Notes under the pieces: generated by a model | Seen by the model: only the letters and a program-made list of their open reading frames with translations | Database searches by the model: none | What the model was told of the DNA's origin: nothing | Source of the DNA: Acidimicrobiia bacterium | GTDB lineage: Bacteria; Actinomycetota; Acidimicrobiia; Acidimicrobiales; AC-14 | Length of the DNA stretch: 64,000 bases | NCBI GenBank assembly: GCA_023264995.1 | Contig: JAHFUR010000005.1 | Span: forward strand, 91,156 to 155,155 | Direction: 5' to 3' | Made by a program: the position numbers and the translations under genes | Shown: piece after piece, positions 40,722-50,052 of the stretch | How positions within the stretch are numbered: position 1 is the first letter of the stretch | Layout: the number at the start of each line of letters is the position of its first letter

Positions 40722-42266
40722 CTACAGCTCGGGCACCGGCACGGGCGGCGGCGGGCCGGCGTAGTGGGCGCTCGGCCGGATCAGCCGGTTGTCGGCAGCC
40801 TGCTCGAGGATGTGAGCCGTCCAGCCGATCACCCGGCTGGACGTGAACGTGGGCGTGAAGAGGGTGCGGGGCAGGCCCACCTTGTCCATGACCACGCCGG
40901 CGTAGAACTCCACGTTGGCGTACAGGTTGCGGCCCGGCTTGAGCTCGGCCAGCACGTCGACCACCGTCTTCTCGACCTGCTTGGCGAAGTCGACCATGTC
41001 GCCGCCCAGGCGCTCGGCCACGCCGCGGAGCATCAGCGAGCGGGGGTCGTCGGTCTTGTAGATGCGGTGGCCGAAGCCCATGATCCGCTCGCCCTTCATG
41101 ACCGAGTTGCGGATCCACTCCTCGGCCTTGTCGGGCGTGCCGATGGCGTCGAGCATGTCGAGCGCCCGGCTGGGGGCGCCACCGTGCAGCGGCCCGGAGA
41201 GGGCCCCGATGGCGCCGACCACGGCCGAGCCCAGGTCGGCGCCGGTGGAGGTGATGACCCGGGCGGTGAAGGTCGACGAGTTGAACCCGTGGTCGGTGGT
41301 CGAGATCAGGTACTGCTCGATGGCCCGGGCATGCCCGGGCTCGGGGACCTCCCCCGTGAGCATGTACAGGTAGTTGGCCGCGTAGGCCAGGTCGGGGTGG
41401 GGGTCGATGGGGTCGAGCCCCTGGTTCAGCCGGTACAGCGCCATGATCAGCGTCGGCATGACCGCGCTGGTCTGCATGGCGTTGGCCCGCAGCGTCACCT
41501 TGTCGATATCCAGCCACGACCTGAAGTCGAGGGCGTAGGCCAGCAGCGAGTAGGCCGTACGCAGCGCGTCGAGGGGCACGAAGTGGTCGCCGGCGGTGGC
41601 GATGGCGGGCAACAGGCCCTTCACCGCCGGTGGGATGGTGCGCAGCGACCGGATCTCCTCGGCGAAGGTCTCCCGCTCGGCCGGGGTCGGGAGGTGGCCC
41701 TCGTAGAGCAGGTGCCACACGTCTTCCAGCGACCGCTTCTCGGCCAGCTCGACGGCGTTGTACTGGCGGTAGTGGTAGAAGCCCTCCTGGCCCCGAACGT
41801 CGCCCACCTCGGTCTCGGCGACGACCACCCCTTCAAGGCCACGCCGGGCCTCGATGGCCCCCGGGTGCTCGATGCGCAGGACCTGGGCCAGCTTCAGCAT
41901 GTCGCGGATCGACACCACGCCGACCAGCGCCCCGGCGTCGACGACGGGCAGGTGGCGGTAGCCGTGGGCGTTGAGGCTGTCGAACGCGGCGAGGACCTCG
42001 TCGTTGGGGCCCACCGTGTTGGCATTGGGCGTCATCCAGTCCGACACCCTGGCCGTCGACAGGTCGGCGCCGGCCGCGCCGGCCCGGACCAGGTCGCGCT
42101 CGGTGAGGATGGCCACCGGGGTGCCGGGGTCGACGACGACGATCGAGCCGACACCCCGCTCGATCATGCGGGCCGACGCCTTCGCCAAAGGGTCCGACGC
42201 CGAAGCTGTCAGGACATCCGTGGTCATGACCTCGGCGACCGTGCGTACCTTGGCTCCGTCAGCCAT
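40722..42266 (-). CDS. Citrate synthase with N-terminal CBS-domain pair
   Basis: 514 aa from ATG 42266 (MADGAKVRTVAEVMTTD), with GAGGAGG five bases upstream. Two CBS domains occupy residues 5-130 (VAEVMTTDVLTASASDPLA, VSDWMTPNANTVGPNDEVLA, HLPVVDAGALVGVVSIRDML). Citrate synthase follows, with catalytic His in GPLHGGAPSRALDML, His in GFGHRIYKTDDPR and Asp in FYAGVVMDKVGLP. CBS pairs usually bind adenylates, so allosteric control of the TCA entry step is inferred. The MFS stop overlaps its start by 8 bases. Confidence 0.93.
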   Translation of the reverse strand: MADGAKVRTVAEVMTTDVLTASASDPLAKASARMIERGVGSIVVVDPGTPVAILTERDLVRAGAAGADLSTARVSDWMTPNANTVGPNDEVLAAFDSLNAHGYRHLPVVDAGALVGVVSIRDMLKLAQVLRIEHPGAIEARRGLEGVVVAETEVGDVRGQEGFYHYRQYNAVELAEKRSLEDVWHLLYEGHLPTPAERETFAEEIRSLRTIPPAVKGLLPAIATAGDHFVPLDALRTAYSLLAYALDFRSWLDIDKVTLRANAMQTSAVMPTLIMALYRLNQGLDPIDPHPDLAYAANYLYMLTGEVPEPGHARAIEQYLISTTDHGFNSSTFTARVITSTGADLGSAVVGAIGALSGPLHGGAPSRALDMLDAIGTPDKAEEWIRNSVMKGERIMGFGHRIYKTDDPRSLMLRGVAERLGGDMVDFAKQVEKTVVDVLAELKPGRNLYANVEFYAGVVMDKVGLPRTLFTPTFTSSRVIGWTAHILEQAADNRLIRPSAHYAGPPPPVPVPEL

Positions 42267-43518
42267 CCGTCCTCCTCGTTTCAGCCACGGCATCGTACCG
42301 GGCCAGTTCGGGGACGAGCCGAAGGAGGGCAACGACGCCCAGGATGCACGCCAGCCCGCCCGAGACAACCGAGAACCGGGCCGACGTCAAGGCGGCCACC
42401 GCGCCGGCCTCGGCGTCGCCCAGTTGGGGGCCACCGGTGACCACGGCGATGTGCACCGACGTCAGCCGGCCCCGCAGCCCGTCGGGCACGGAGAGCTGCA
42501 GGATGGTGTTGCGGAACACCGCGGAGATGACGTCCGCCGCGCCGGCGAGCGCCAGCATGGCCAACCCGAGCGGGAGCCAGGGGACCAGGCCGAACGCGGC
42601 GATCGCCCCGCCCCACACGAGCACGGCGACGATCACCGCCCGGCCCTGGTGGCGGACCCGGCCCACCCATCCGGTGAAGAGCGCGCCCAGCAGCGCGCCG
42701 GCGCCGGGCGCGGCGTAGAGCAGGCCGACGGTGACGGCGCCACCGCCGAAGAAGCCGGTGCCCAGGGCGGGGAACAGGGCTCGGGGCATGCCGAAGACCA
42801 TGGCGTCGATGTCGATCAGGAAGGTGCTGACGAGCAGGCGCCGGCCCTTGAGGTACCGGAGGCCCTCGCCGATCGAGGCCAGGCTGGCCCGGGTGCCGCC
42901 CCCTTCTGGCGGCTGTGGGGCGATCATCGTCAGCGCCACCACCGCCGCCGTGAAGCTGGCCACGTCGACCCAGTACGCCGCGGCCAGGCTGACCTGGCTG
43001 ATGACGACGCCGGCCAGGGCCGGGCCGAGCACCTGGCCGATCTGGAACTGGATCTGGGCCAGTGCGGCGGCCGACGGGTACAGCTCCCGCCCGACGAGCC
43101 GGGGGATCGTGGCGTTCCGCGCCGGCAGGTCCACGCCCGCCAGGCCGGCCGAAAGGGCGGCCAGGACGTAGATCGGCCAGAGCCGGGGCGACGACGAGCC
43201 GGCGTTCAGGGCCAGGCCGGCGCTGGTACTGGCCGACAGCACCTGGGTGACGAGGAGGAGCTTGCGCCGGTCCACCGCGTCGGCGATGGCCCCGCCCGCC
43301 AGCGAGAGGGTGACGAGCGGCACGACTGTGGCCAGCCCGACCATGCCCACGGCCAGCGACGACCTGGTGATCGTGAACACCTGGAACGGGATGGCGACGA
43401 CGGTGAGCTGCCGCCCGAGGTACGACACGCCTGAGCCGGCGAAAAGGAGCCGGTAGTCGCGTGAGACGCGCAACGGGGTCAGGTCGGCCAGCAGCCGGCG
43501 GCGGGGCTCAGCCGGCAC
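42259..43518 (-). CDS. Major facilitator superfamily transporter (MFS_3/EntS-like)
   Basis: 419 aa from GTG 43518. Twelve membrane helices; the RLLFAGSGVSYLGRQLTVVAIP start, the motif-A region SLAGGAIADAVDRRKLLL and GRLTSVHIAVVTGGPQLGDAEAG match the EntS/MdtG-type branch of drug and siderophore exporters. Its stop overlaps the citrate synthase start. No regulator is adjacent and the substrate is unknown. Confidence 0.9.
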   Translation of the reverse strand: MPAEPRRRLLADLTPLRVSRDYRLLFAGSGVSYLGRQLTVVAIPFQVFTITRSSLAVGMVGLATVVPLVTLSLAGGAIADAVDRRKLLLVTQVLSASTSAGLALNAGSSSPRLWPIYVLAALSAGLAGVDLPARNATIPRLVGRELYPSAAALAQIQFQIGQVLGPALAGVVISQVSLAAAYWVDVASFTAAVVALTMIAPQPPEGGGTRASLASIGEGLRYLKGRRLLVSTFLIDIDAMVFGMPRALFPALGTGFFGGGAVTVGLLYAAPGAGALLGALFTGWVGRVRHQGRAVIVAVLVWGGAIAAFGLVPWLPLGLAMLALAGAADVISAVFRNTILQLSVPDGLRGRLTSVHIAVVTGGPQLGDAEAGAVAALTSARFSVVSGGLACILGVVALLRLVPELARYDAVAETRRTDG

Positions 43519-43583
43519 GGGCGTCGCAGCTCACGCCGCATCCTTGCAGGACCGGAACGACCGACGAGCCCGACCCACCGCAG

Positions 43584-43629
43584 CGTTTGGTCAATCGGGG
43601 CCGCCATTTCGCCTCCGATTGACCAAACG
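43584..43629. repeat. 46-bp hairpin element, copy 3 (downstream of fpg/nei)
   Basis: CGTTTGGTCAATCGG (43584-43598) and CCGATTGACCAAACG (43615-43629): perfect 15-bp stem around a 16-base core. The outer stem is nearly identical to copy 2 at 32949; the core reads GGCGAAATGGCGGCC on the minus strand, close to the GAAATAGCGGTC of copy 1. It lies 24 bases after the stop of the Fpg/Nei gene. Confidence 0.8.
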
Positions 43630-43653
43630 GTCGGGGGCGCCGACCCGCGCCCG

Positions 43654-44406
43654 TCAGCCCGGCTGGCAGGCCGGGCACCAGTAGGCGACGCGCGACTGCT
43701 CGCCCTGGCCGAGCGACCGCACCGTCGTGGCGCACCGGAGGCACGGGCGGCCGGCACGCCGGTAGACCCACCGCGCCGGGCGACCGGTGGACGGCGCCAG
43801 GCTTTGCCTCATGATCCGGCTCGCGGTCGAGACCAGGGCGTCGAGCTCGCCATCGGTGAGCGCGGACACGGCGGCCCAGGGACTGCGGCCCTCCAGGAAC
43901 AGGGCCTCACAGCGCCAGATGTTCCCGATGCCCGCCACGATGCGCTGGTCGAGCAGGAGCTCGCCGAGCGCCGTCGCCGGCGGTCGCTGCCGGGCCCGCC
44001 GGCGGACGTCGGCCAGGTCGAGCGGCTGCACGAGGATGTCGGGGCCGAGGCCGGCCAGCGACGGGTGGCGGTGCTCGCCTCCCGGCCCGAGCAGCTCGAC
44101 GACCGGGGCGTTGAAGCAGACCGCCAGCCGCCGACCACAGGTCAACGTCACCCGGGCCTGGCTCGCCGGGCGCTGCCAGCGGTCGCCGGCGCTGTAGACG
44201 TGCCACGACCCGGTCATGCGCAAGTGGGTGTGGAGGACGTGACCAGAGCCGAACCGGATGAGCAGGTGCTTGCCGTTGGCGTCGACCCGCTCGACGGTGC
44301 GCCCGACCATCGGTGCGGCCGCCGCCGTCGCCGCGGTGACCTCGCGGCCGGCCAACCAGGTCTGGAGCGTGGCCGCGGTGCGGAGGAGAACGTCGCCTTC
44401 AGGCAC
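43654..44406 (-). CDS. Fpg/Nei-family DNA glycosylase (Nei2-like)
   Basis: 250 aa from GTG 44406. N-terminal PEGD (catalytic Pro2/Glu3 after Met removal), Lys in RVDANGKHLLIRF, the helix-two-turn-helix GELLLDQRIVAGIGNIWRCE, and a C-terminal zinc finger CLRCATTVRSLGQGEQSR then YWCPAC. It excises oxidised bases by a beta/delta-elimination mechanism. Its start lies 8 bases inside the lhr stop, so the two repair genes are coupled. In mycobacteria a nei-type gene also sits next to lhr. Confidence 0.95.
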   Translation of the reverse strand: MPEGDVLLRTAATLQTWLAGREVTAATAAAAPMVGRTVERVDANGKHLLIRFGSGHVLHTHLRMTGSWHVYSAGDRWQRPASQARVTLTCGRRLAVCFNAPVVELLGPGGEHRHPSLAGLGPDILVQPLDLADVRRRARQRPPATALGELLLDQRIVAGIGNIWRCEALFLEGRSPWAAVSALTDGELDALVSTASRIMRQSLAPSTGRPARWVYRRAGRPCLRCATTVRSLGQGEQSRVAYWCPACQPG

Positions 44407-47400
44407 CGTACCGGACGAGGCCCTTCGGCGACGGGACGAACCCGGCCGCCCGGAGGACGGGCCCGAGCTCGGCGTCGAAGCGTTCGACGCTCAGCCGGCG
44501 CACCCGGCCGCTGCTGGCCAGGCTGCTCAAGGCGGCGACGGCGCCGTCCTCCCACGTGCCGTCGAACCCGCGGAGGGCGACGAGCCCCTTGGCCCCCTTC
44601 TCCACGTAGAGGCAGGGCAGGCCGTCGAGGAGGACGACGTAGGCGCCGGCCACTCGCCGGGGGCCGCTCACGGGCCATGGGAGCGACAGCCCGTAGACGT
44701 TGGCCGGGTCGGTGGCGGCCAGGACGAGCGGGCCTTTCCCACCGTCGCGCCGGTCGGCGCGGAGACGGTCGACAGCGCCGGGCAGGGCGAACTGGGCGCC
44801 GCCCAGCCCGGCCACGAAGTAGCCCCTCCGGCACCGGCCGGTCTCCTCCATGGCCCGCAGCACCGGGTAGACGCCGGCGAACCCGCCGGCGTGGCCCTCG
44901 GCCCGCACCGCCTCCCGAGTGAGCACGCCGTGCCGGTCGAGCAGCGCGGTGGCCAGGGCATGGCCCCGGGCCGTGGCCCCCACCTCGTCGACGGGAAGGT
45001 CGGCGTCGACCAGCGACCACCGGCCCTGGGCCCGCGGCGGGCCGAGCACGGTCAGCGACCCCACCCGGGGCCGGCCGGTGCGCGCGGCCGGGCCACAGGA
45101 CCGGCTGCCGGCGCCGCCGGCAAACGCCCGCAGGGCGGCGAAGGAGTCGTTGGTCACCTCGCCGGCCCACACCAGGTCCCAGAGGGCGTCGAGCGACGCC
45201 GTGTCGTCACCGCCGGCCAGCTCCCGGAAGAACGACGCGCCCCGCCGGCCCAAGAACTCCCGCAGCCGGTCGTGCTCGGGGCCGTCGGGCCGGTCTCCGA
45301 CCGGCAGCGGGCGCAGCAGGGCGGCGTGGCCGCGCAGGAAAAGGGTGACCTTGCCGTCGTCGCGGCCCAGCGGGCCGGCGCCCATCCACACCACCTCACC
45401 CGCCGCCGCCAGCTCGTCGAGCAGGCGGGGCGAGTAATCGGCCATGCGGGCCGGGAGCACGTCGCGCTCCAGGACAGACGCAGGGACGGCCACGCCCTGG
45501 AGCTGGCGGACCACCTCGAACAGCCGGTCGAGGCCACGGGCCTCGCTGCCCACGCCCTGCCATGCGGGCAGGAACCCGGCCAGGGCGCCGGCGTCGACCG
45601 GCTCGACCTCCCGGCGCAGGGCGGCCAGCGACCGCTGGCGCAGCTGACGAAGGACCTCAGGGTCGCACCACTCCCGACCGCTGCCGCCGGGGCGGAACTC
45701 GCCCCGGAGCACGACGCCGGCGTCGGCCCGGGCCGCCAGCAACGGCTCCACCACCCCGGCCGGGAGGCCGAACCGTCGCGCCGGCTCCTCGGTCCGGAAC
45801 GGCCCGTGGGTGCGGGCGAACCGGCCGAGCAGCGCGCCGAGGGGATCGTCGACCGGCGCCAGGAACACCTCGGGGAGCCCGGCCGGCGGCTGGATGCCGA
45901 GGGCGTCGCGGTAGCGGCCGGCGTCGTCGGCGGCGATGAGCCGGACCTCGCCGGCCAGCCGGACCTCCACCGCCCGCCGCTCGGCGAGCAGCGCCGGCGC
46001 GAAGTCAGCTGTGGACCGGGCGCGCAGCTCCGCTCCGGTGAGGTCGCCGAGCCGGCGGAGCAGATCGTGGGCCTCGTCGGCGTCGCGCGCCCACCACCGC
46101 TCTTCGAGGGCCTGGAGGTTGGCTTCGAGGGCCTCCAATGCCTCCGGGTGGATCAGCTCCCGCAGCTCCTCGGCGCCGAGCAGCTCGGCCAGCATGGTCC
46201 GGTCGAGGGTGAGGGCCTGGGCCCGCCGCTCGGCCAGCGGGGCGTCGCCCTCGTAGAGGAAGTTGGCCACGTACTGGAAGGCCAGCGACTGGGCGAAGGG
46301 CGACGGCGACGCCGTGTCGACGGAGACCACTCGCACGGTGCGGGCCCGGATGGCCGTCATCAGGTCGGTGAGCGCCGGCAGGTCGAAGACGTCACGCAGG
46401 CACTCGCGGTAGGTCTCGAGCAGGATCGGGAAGTCGCCGTGGCGGGAGGCGACGGCCAGCAGGTCGGCAGCCCGCTGGCGCTGCTGCCACAGCGGCGTGC
46501 GGGACCCGGGCCGCCGGCGAGGCAGCAGCAGGGCCCGGGCCGCGTTCTCCCGGAAGCGGGCCGCGAAGAGGGCCGAGTTGGCCAGCTCCCCCACGACCAG
46601 GGCCTCGATCTCCTCGGGCTCGAGGAGTACCGAGCTGATCGGCGGGGACTCGTCGGCCTCGGGCAGGCGGAGCACGATGCCTTCGTCGCTCCACATGGTC
46701 TGCACCTCGACGGCGAGGCGGTCGCGGCAGCGGGCCTCGATGGCCAGGGCCCAGGGCGCGTGCACCCGGCCGCCCAGGGGCGAGAGCACGCAGATGCGCC
46801 AGTCGCCCAGCTCGTCACGGAAGCGCTCGACCACGATCTGGCGGTCGGTGGGGAGGGCGCCGCCCGTGGCCAGGCGCTCCTCGGCCAGGTAGGCCCGCAG
46901 GTTGGAGAGGGCCAGTGGGTCGAGGGAGCACTCATCGACCAGCTTCTGGTCGGACCACCCGTCGACCACCCGCAGGAAGGCGCCGATGGCCCGGCCCAGC
47001 TCGGCCGGGCGCCCCAGCCCGTCACCGTGCCAGAACGGCATCTTCCCGGGCTGGCCTGGCGCCGGCGTGACGACGACCCGGTCACGGGTGATCTCCTCGA
47101 TGCGCCATGTGGTGGCCCCGAGCAGGAAGGTCTCCCCCACCCGGCTCTCGTAGACCATCTCCTCGTCGAGCTCGCCGACCCGGTTGCCCTCGGGGGTGAA
47201 GACGCCGTACAGGCCCCGGTCGGGGATCGTGCCGCCACTGACCACCGCCAGCATCCGGGCGCCGGCCCGTGGCCGCAGCATGCCGGTGGCCCGGTCCCAC
47301 ACGATGCGGGGCCGCAGCTCGGCGAACTCGTCCGAGGGGTAGCGGCCGGCCAGCATGTCGAGCACGTTCTCGAGGAGCGCCGGCGAGCAGTCGGCGAACG

Positions 47401-48766
47401 GGTAGGCGCCGGCCACCACCTCGGCCACCTCCTCGACGGTCAGATCCTCGACGGCGACCATGGCCACGATCTGCTGGGCCAGCACGTCGAGCGGGTTCCT
47501 GGGGACGCGGGTCTCCTCGATCAGCCCGGCCACCATGCGCTGCGCGACGACCGCCGCCTCCACCAGGTCGCCCCGGAACTTGGGGAAGATCCGCCCCCGG
47601 GACGGTTCGCCGACCTGGTGGCCGGCCCGGCCGATGCGCTGGAGACCGCTGGCCACCGACGCCGGCGACTCCACCTGCACCACCAGGTCGATGGCCCCCA
47701 TGTCGATCCCCAGCTCCAGGCTCGACGTGGCGACCAGCGCCGGCAGCTTGCCCGCCTTGAGGGCGTCCTCGATCTCCAACCGCTGCTCCCGCGCCACCGA
47801 GCCGTGGTGGGCCCGCACCAGGTCCTCGCCCGCCAGCTCGTTCAGGCGGGCGGCCAGGCGCTCGGACAGCCGCCGGGAGTTGACGAAGATCAGCGTCGAC
47901 CGGTGGGTGCGGATGAGATCGAGCAGGACCGGGTGGATGGCCGGCCAGATGGAGTGGCGGGCCTCGGGGTTGCCGGCCGCCGGGCCGGACAGCAACGGGC
48001 CGTCGCCTTCGTCGATGGGCCGGCCCAGCTCGGCCATGTCCTCCACCGGCACGATGACCTGGAGCTCCAGGGTCTTGCGGACGCCGGCGTCGACCACGGT
48101 GACCGGCCGAGGGGCGCCGCCGGCCCGGCCGCCCAGGAACCGGGCCACCTCGTCGAGGGGGCGCTGGGTGGCCGACAGGCCGATGCGCTGCGGTGGCCGT
48201 TCGGTCAGGCGCTCCAGCCGCTCCAGCGACAGGGCCAGGTGGGCGCCCCGCTTGGTGCCGGCCACCGAGTGGATCTCGTCGACGATCACGTGTTCCACCG
48301 ACCGGAGCATCTCCCGGGCCTGCGACGTCAGCAGCAGGTACAACGACTCCGGCGTGGTGATGAGGATGTCGGGCGGGTGGCGGACCAGGTCGCGCCGGTC
48401 GGCCGCCGGCGTGTCACCGGTGCGGGTGCCCACCCGGACCGACGGGACGGGCAGGCCCCGGCGCTCGGCCTCCAGGGCCATGCCGGCCAGGGGGGCCCGG
48501 AGGTTGCGCTCGACGTCGTAGGTCAGGGCCTTGAGGGGGCTGACGTAGAGCACCCGGCAGGTGTTGACCGTGGGCTCGGTGATGAGCCGGTCGAGCGTCC
48601 AGAGGAAAGCGGCCAGGGTCTTCCCCGACCCGGTGGGAGCCAGGATCAGGGTGTGCTCACCCCGGCTGATCGCCGCCCACCCCTGCTCCTGGGCGCTGGT
48701 CGGCGCGGCGAACGCGGCCTCGAACCAGGCCCGGGCCGCCGGCGAGAAGCGCTCCAGTGAGGCCAT
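44399..48766 (-). CDS. lhr: Large ATP-dependent DNA helicase Lhr
   Basis: 1455 aa, ATG 48766, 8 bases after a minus-strand TACCCT (leaderless). SF2 motifs in order: TSAQEQGWAAISRGEHTLI, Walker A LAPTGSGKTLAAFLW, YVSPLKALTYDVERN, TTPESLYLLLTS, DEIH in VIVDEIHSVAGTKRGAH, LSATQRPLDEVARFLG, LIFVNSRRLSERLAARL, ATSSLELGIDMGAIDLVVQ and RIGRAGHQVGEPSRG. A winged-helix/Lhr core and a long C-terminal domain of about 600 residues follow, as in mycobacterial Lhr. It translocates 3'-5' and unwinds RNA:DNA hybrids. It is followed by fpg/nei with an 8-base overlap. Confidence 0.98.
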   Translation of the reverse strand: MASLERFSPAARAWFEAAFAAPTSAQEQGWAAISRGEHTLILAPTGSGKTLAAFLWTLDRLITEPTVNTCRVLYVSPLKALTYDVERNLRAPLAGMALEAERRGLPVPSVRVGTRTGDTPAADRRDLVRHPPDILITTPESLYLLLTSQAREMLRSVEHVIVDEIHSVAGTKRGAHLALSLERLERLTERPPQRIGLSATQRPLDEVARFLGGRAGGAPRPVTVVDAGVRKTLELQVIVPVEDMAELGRPIDEGDGPLLSGPAAGNPEARHSIWPAIHPVLLDLIRTHRSTLIFVNSRRLSERLAARLNELAGEDLVRAHHGSVAREQRLEIEDALKAGKLPALVATSSLELGIDMGAIDLVVQVESPASVASGLQRIGRAGHQVGEPSRGRIFPKFRGDLVEAAVVAQRMVAGLIEETRVPRNPLDVLAQQIVAMVAVEDLTVEEVAEVVAGAYPFADCSPALLENVLDMLAGRYPSDEFAELRPRIVWDRATGMLRPRAGARMLAVVSGGTIPDRGLYGVFTPEGNRVGELDEEMVYESRVGETFLLGATTWRIEEITRDRVVVTPAPGQPGKMPFWHGDGLGRPAELGRAIGAFLRVVDGWSDQKLVDECSLDPLALSNLRAYLAEERLATGGALPTDRQIVVERFRDELGDWRICVLSPLGGRVHAPWALAIEARCRDRLAVEVQTMWSDEGIVLRLPEADESPPISSVLLEPEEIEALVVGELANSALFAARFRENAARALLLPRRRPGSRTPLWQQRQRAADLLAVASRHGDFPILLETYRECLRDVFDLPALTDLMTAIRARTVRVVSVDTASPSPFAQSLAFQYVANFLYEGDAPLAERRAQALTLDRTMLAELLGAEELRELIHPEALEALEANLQALEERWWARDADEAHDLLRRLGDLTGAELRARSTADFAPALLAERRAVEVRLAGEVRLIAADDAGRYRDALGIQPPAGLPEVFLAPVDDPLGALLGRFARTHGPFRTEEPARRFGLPAGVVEPLLAARADAGVVLRGEFRPGGSGREWCDPEVLRQLRQRSLAALRREVEPVDAGALAGFLPAWQGVGSEARGLDRLFEVVRQLQGVAVPASVLERDVLPARMADYSPRLLDELAAAGEVVWMGAGPLGRDDGKVTLFLRGHAALLRPLPVGDRPDGPEHDRLREFLGRRGASFFRELAGGDDTASLDALWDLVWAGEVTNDSFAALRAFAGGAGSRSCGPAARTGRPRVGSLTVLGPPRAQGRWSLVDADLPVDEVGATARGHALATALLDRHGVLTREAVRAEGHAGGFAGVYPVLRAMEETGRCRRGYFVAGLGGAQFALPGAVDRLRADRRDGGKGPLVLAATDPANVYGLSLPWPVSGPRRVAGAYVVLLDGLPCLYVEKGAKGLVALRGFDGTWEDGAVAALSSLASSGRVRRLSVERFDAELGPVLRAAGFVPSPKGLVRYGA

Positions 48767-48830
48767 CGGGGACCAGGGTAGGGCGGGGGTGGGACAAGCA
48801 CGGCCCGCGCCCGCCGGTACCGTGGGGCCA

Positions 48831-49691
48831 ATGGACTACGTGCGCTGGCAGGACCGGCCCCAGTTGCGCCAGCCGGTCCTCATCGCCGCGTTCGAGGGTT
48901 GGAACGACGCGGCCGACGCCGCGTCGGCGGCGGTCCAGTACCTACGCGACGCGTGGTCGGCGCAGCCCTTCGCCACCATCGACCACGAGGACTTCTACGA
49001 CTTCACCGCCACCCGGCCGCAGGTCCGCCTGGTGAACGGCATCACCCGCCAGATCGACTGGCCGGCGACGGAGCTGTCCTACGCGGCCCTGCCCGGGACC
49101 GCCCATGACGTGGTCGTGCTCCTGGGCCACGAACCACAGCTCAAGTGGCGGACCTTCACCGAACAGGTCGTCGGCGTGGCCATCGACCTGGGCATCGAGA
49201 TGGTCGTCATCCTCGGCGCCCTCCTGGCCGACGTGGCCCACACCCGGCCGGTCCGGGTGACCGGCACCGCGGCGGACGCCGAGCTGGTCCGCCGCCTGCA
49301 CCTCGGCCGGTCGACCTACGAAGGGCCAACCGGCATCGTTGGCGTCCTCCACGACGCCTTCAGCAAGGCTCACCTCCCGTCGGCGTCGCTGTGGGCCGCG
49401 GTGCCCCACTACGTGGCGTCCACCACGTCGCCGAAGGCGTCGCTGGCCCTCGTCGAGCGGACCACCCAGCTCCTCTCGACCACCGTGGACACCGACGACC
49501 TCAAGCTGGCGGCGGCCGACTACGAGCGCCAGGTCAGCGAGGTGGTGGCCGCCGACGACGACGTGACGGCGTACGTGCGCCGGCTCGAGACCAGCGCCGA
49601 CGACGAAGACCTGGCCGATATGGAGATGGTCACCGGCGAGGCGCTCGCCGACGAGCTCGAGCGCTACCTCCGGGAGCAGCGGGGCGACTGA
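48831..49691 (+). CDS. PAC2 family protein
   Basis: 286 aa, ATG 48831, 7 bases after TACCGT (48818-48823). PAC2-family blocks: RQPVLIAAFEGWNDAADAAS, FDDTTRP-like DFYDFTATRPQVRL, VVVLLGHEPQLKWRTFTEQV, MVVILGALLADVAHTRPV and the C-terminal helical SPKASLALVERTTQLL. Actinobacterial members are relatives of proteasome-assembly chaperone 2, but no proteasome gene is in the window, so the role is inferred. It is divergent from lhr with a 64-base gap. Confidence 0.9.
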   Translation: MDYVRWQDRPQLRQPVLIAAFEGWNDAADAASAAVQYLRDAWSAQPFATIDHEDFYDFTATRPQVRLVNGITRQIDWPATELSYAALPGTAHDVVVLLGHEPQLKWRTFTEQVVGVAIDLGIEMVVILGALLADVAHTRPVRVTGTAADAELVRRLHLGRSTYEGPTGIVGVLHDAFSKAHLPSASLWAAVPHYVASTTSPKASLALVERTTQLLSTTVDTDDLKLAAADYERQVSEVVAADDDVTAYVRRLETSADDEDLADMEMVTGEALADELERYLREQRGD

Positions 49692-49717
49692 GGCGCCGCG
49701 GCCGGGTGGGGGCCTGT

Positions 49718-49750
49718 GTACATCAGTGTACGGCCCGGTACAATCAAGGC
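49718..49750 (+). promoter_or_regulatory. Autoregulatory promoter/operator of the toxin-antitoxin pair
   Basis: TACAAT (49739-49744) lies 6 bases before the ATG at 49751, a leaderless arrangement. GTACA-TCAG-TGTAC (49718-49731) is a perfect dyad, and a third GTAC overlaps the -10. Such repeated short palindromes at the promoter are typical sites for the antitoxin itself. Confidence 0.55.
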
Positions 49751-50041
49751 ATGTCAACCATGACGGTGAGCGAGGCCCGAGCCGCGCTGCCCCAGGTGCT
49801 CGACCGCGTGGTCGCCGGGGAGGAGGTCACCATCACCCGGCACGGCAAGCCCGTTGCCGTGGTCGTCCGACCCGATAGCCTCCGGGCCCGGCGGGCCGAC
49901 GCCGCCTTCGCCGCCGCGGCGGCGGTGCACGAGGCACTCGATCGGAGCCGCGGGAAGCCCCTCCCTGTCCGTCCGACACTGAGCCCGGAGCGTGCCGAGG
50001 CGCTGGCGGAGGAGGTACGCCAGGCTCGCGTGAGCCGATAG
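49751..50041 (+). CDS. Phd/YefM-family antitoxin
   Basis: 96 aa. N-terminal Phd/YefM fold: MTVSEARAALPQVLDRVVAG, EEVTITRHGKPVAVVVRPDSL. The C-terminal third is Arg/Ala-rich and would be disordered until it wraps the toxin. It binds and neutralises the PIN toxin encoded 11 bases downstream and usually represses its own operon. Confidence 0.88.
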   Translation: MSTMTVSEARAALPQVLDRVVAGEEVTITRHGKPVAVVVRPDSLRARRADAAFAAAAAVHEALDRSRGKPLPVRPTLSPERAEALAEEVRQARVSR

Positions 50042-50052
50042 CGGCGAGCGCC

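Noticed and set aside
44258-48760. A 1500-codon plus-strand open frame opposite lhr
   Set aside because: It mirrors the lhr codons in another frame, has no motif and no plausible start; lhr has all helicase motifs.
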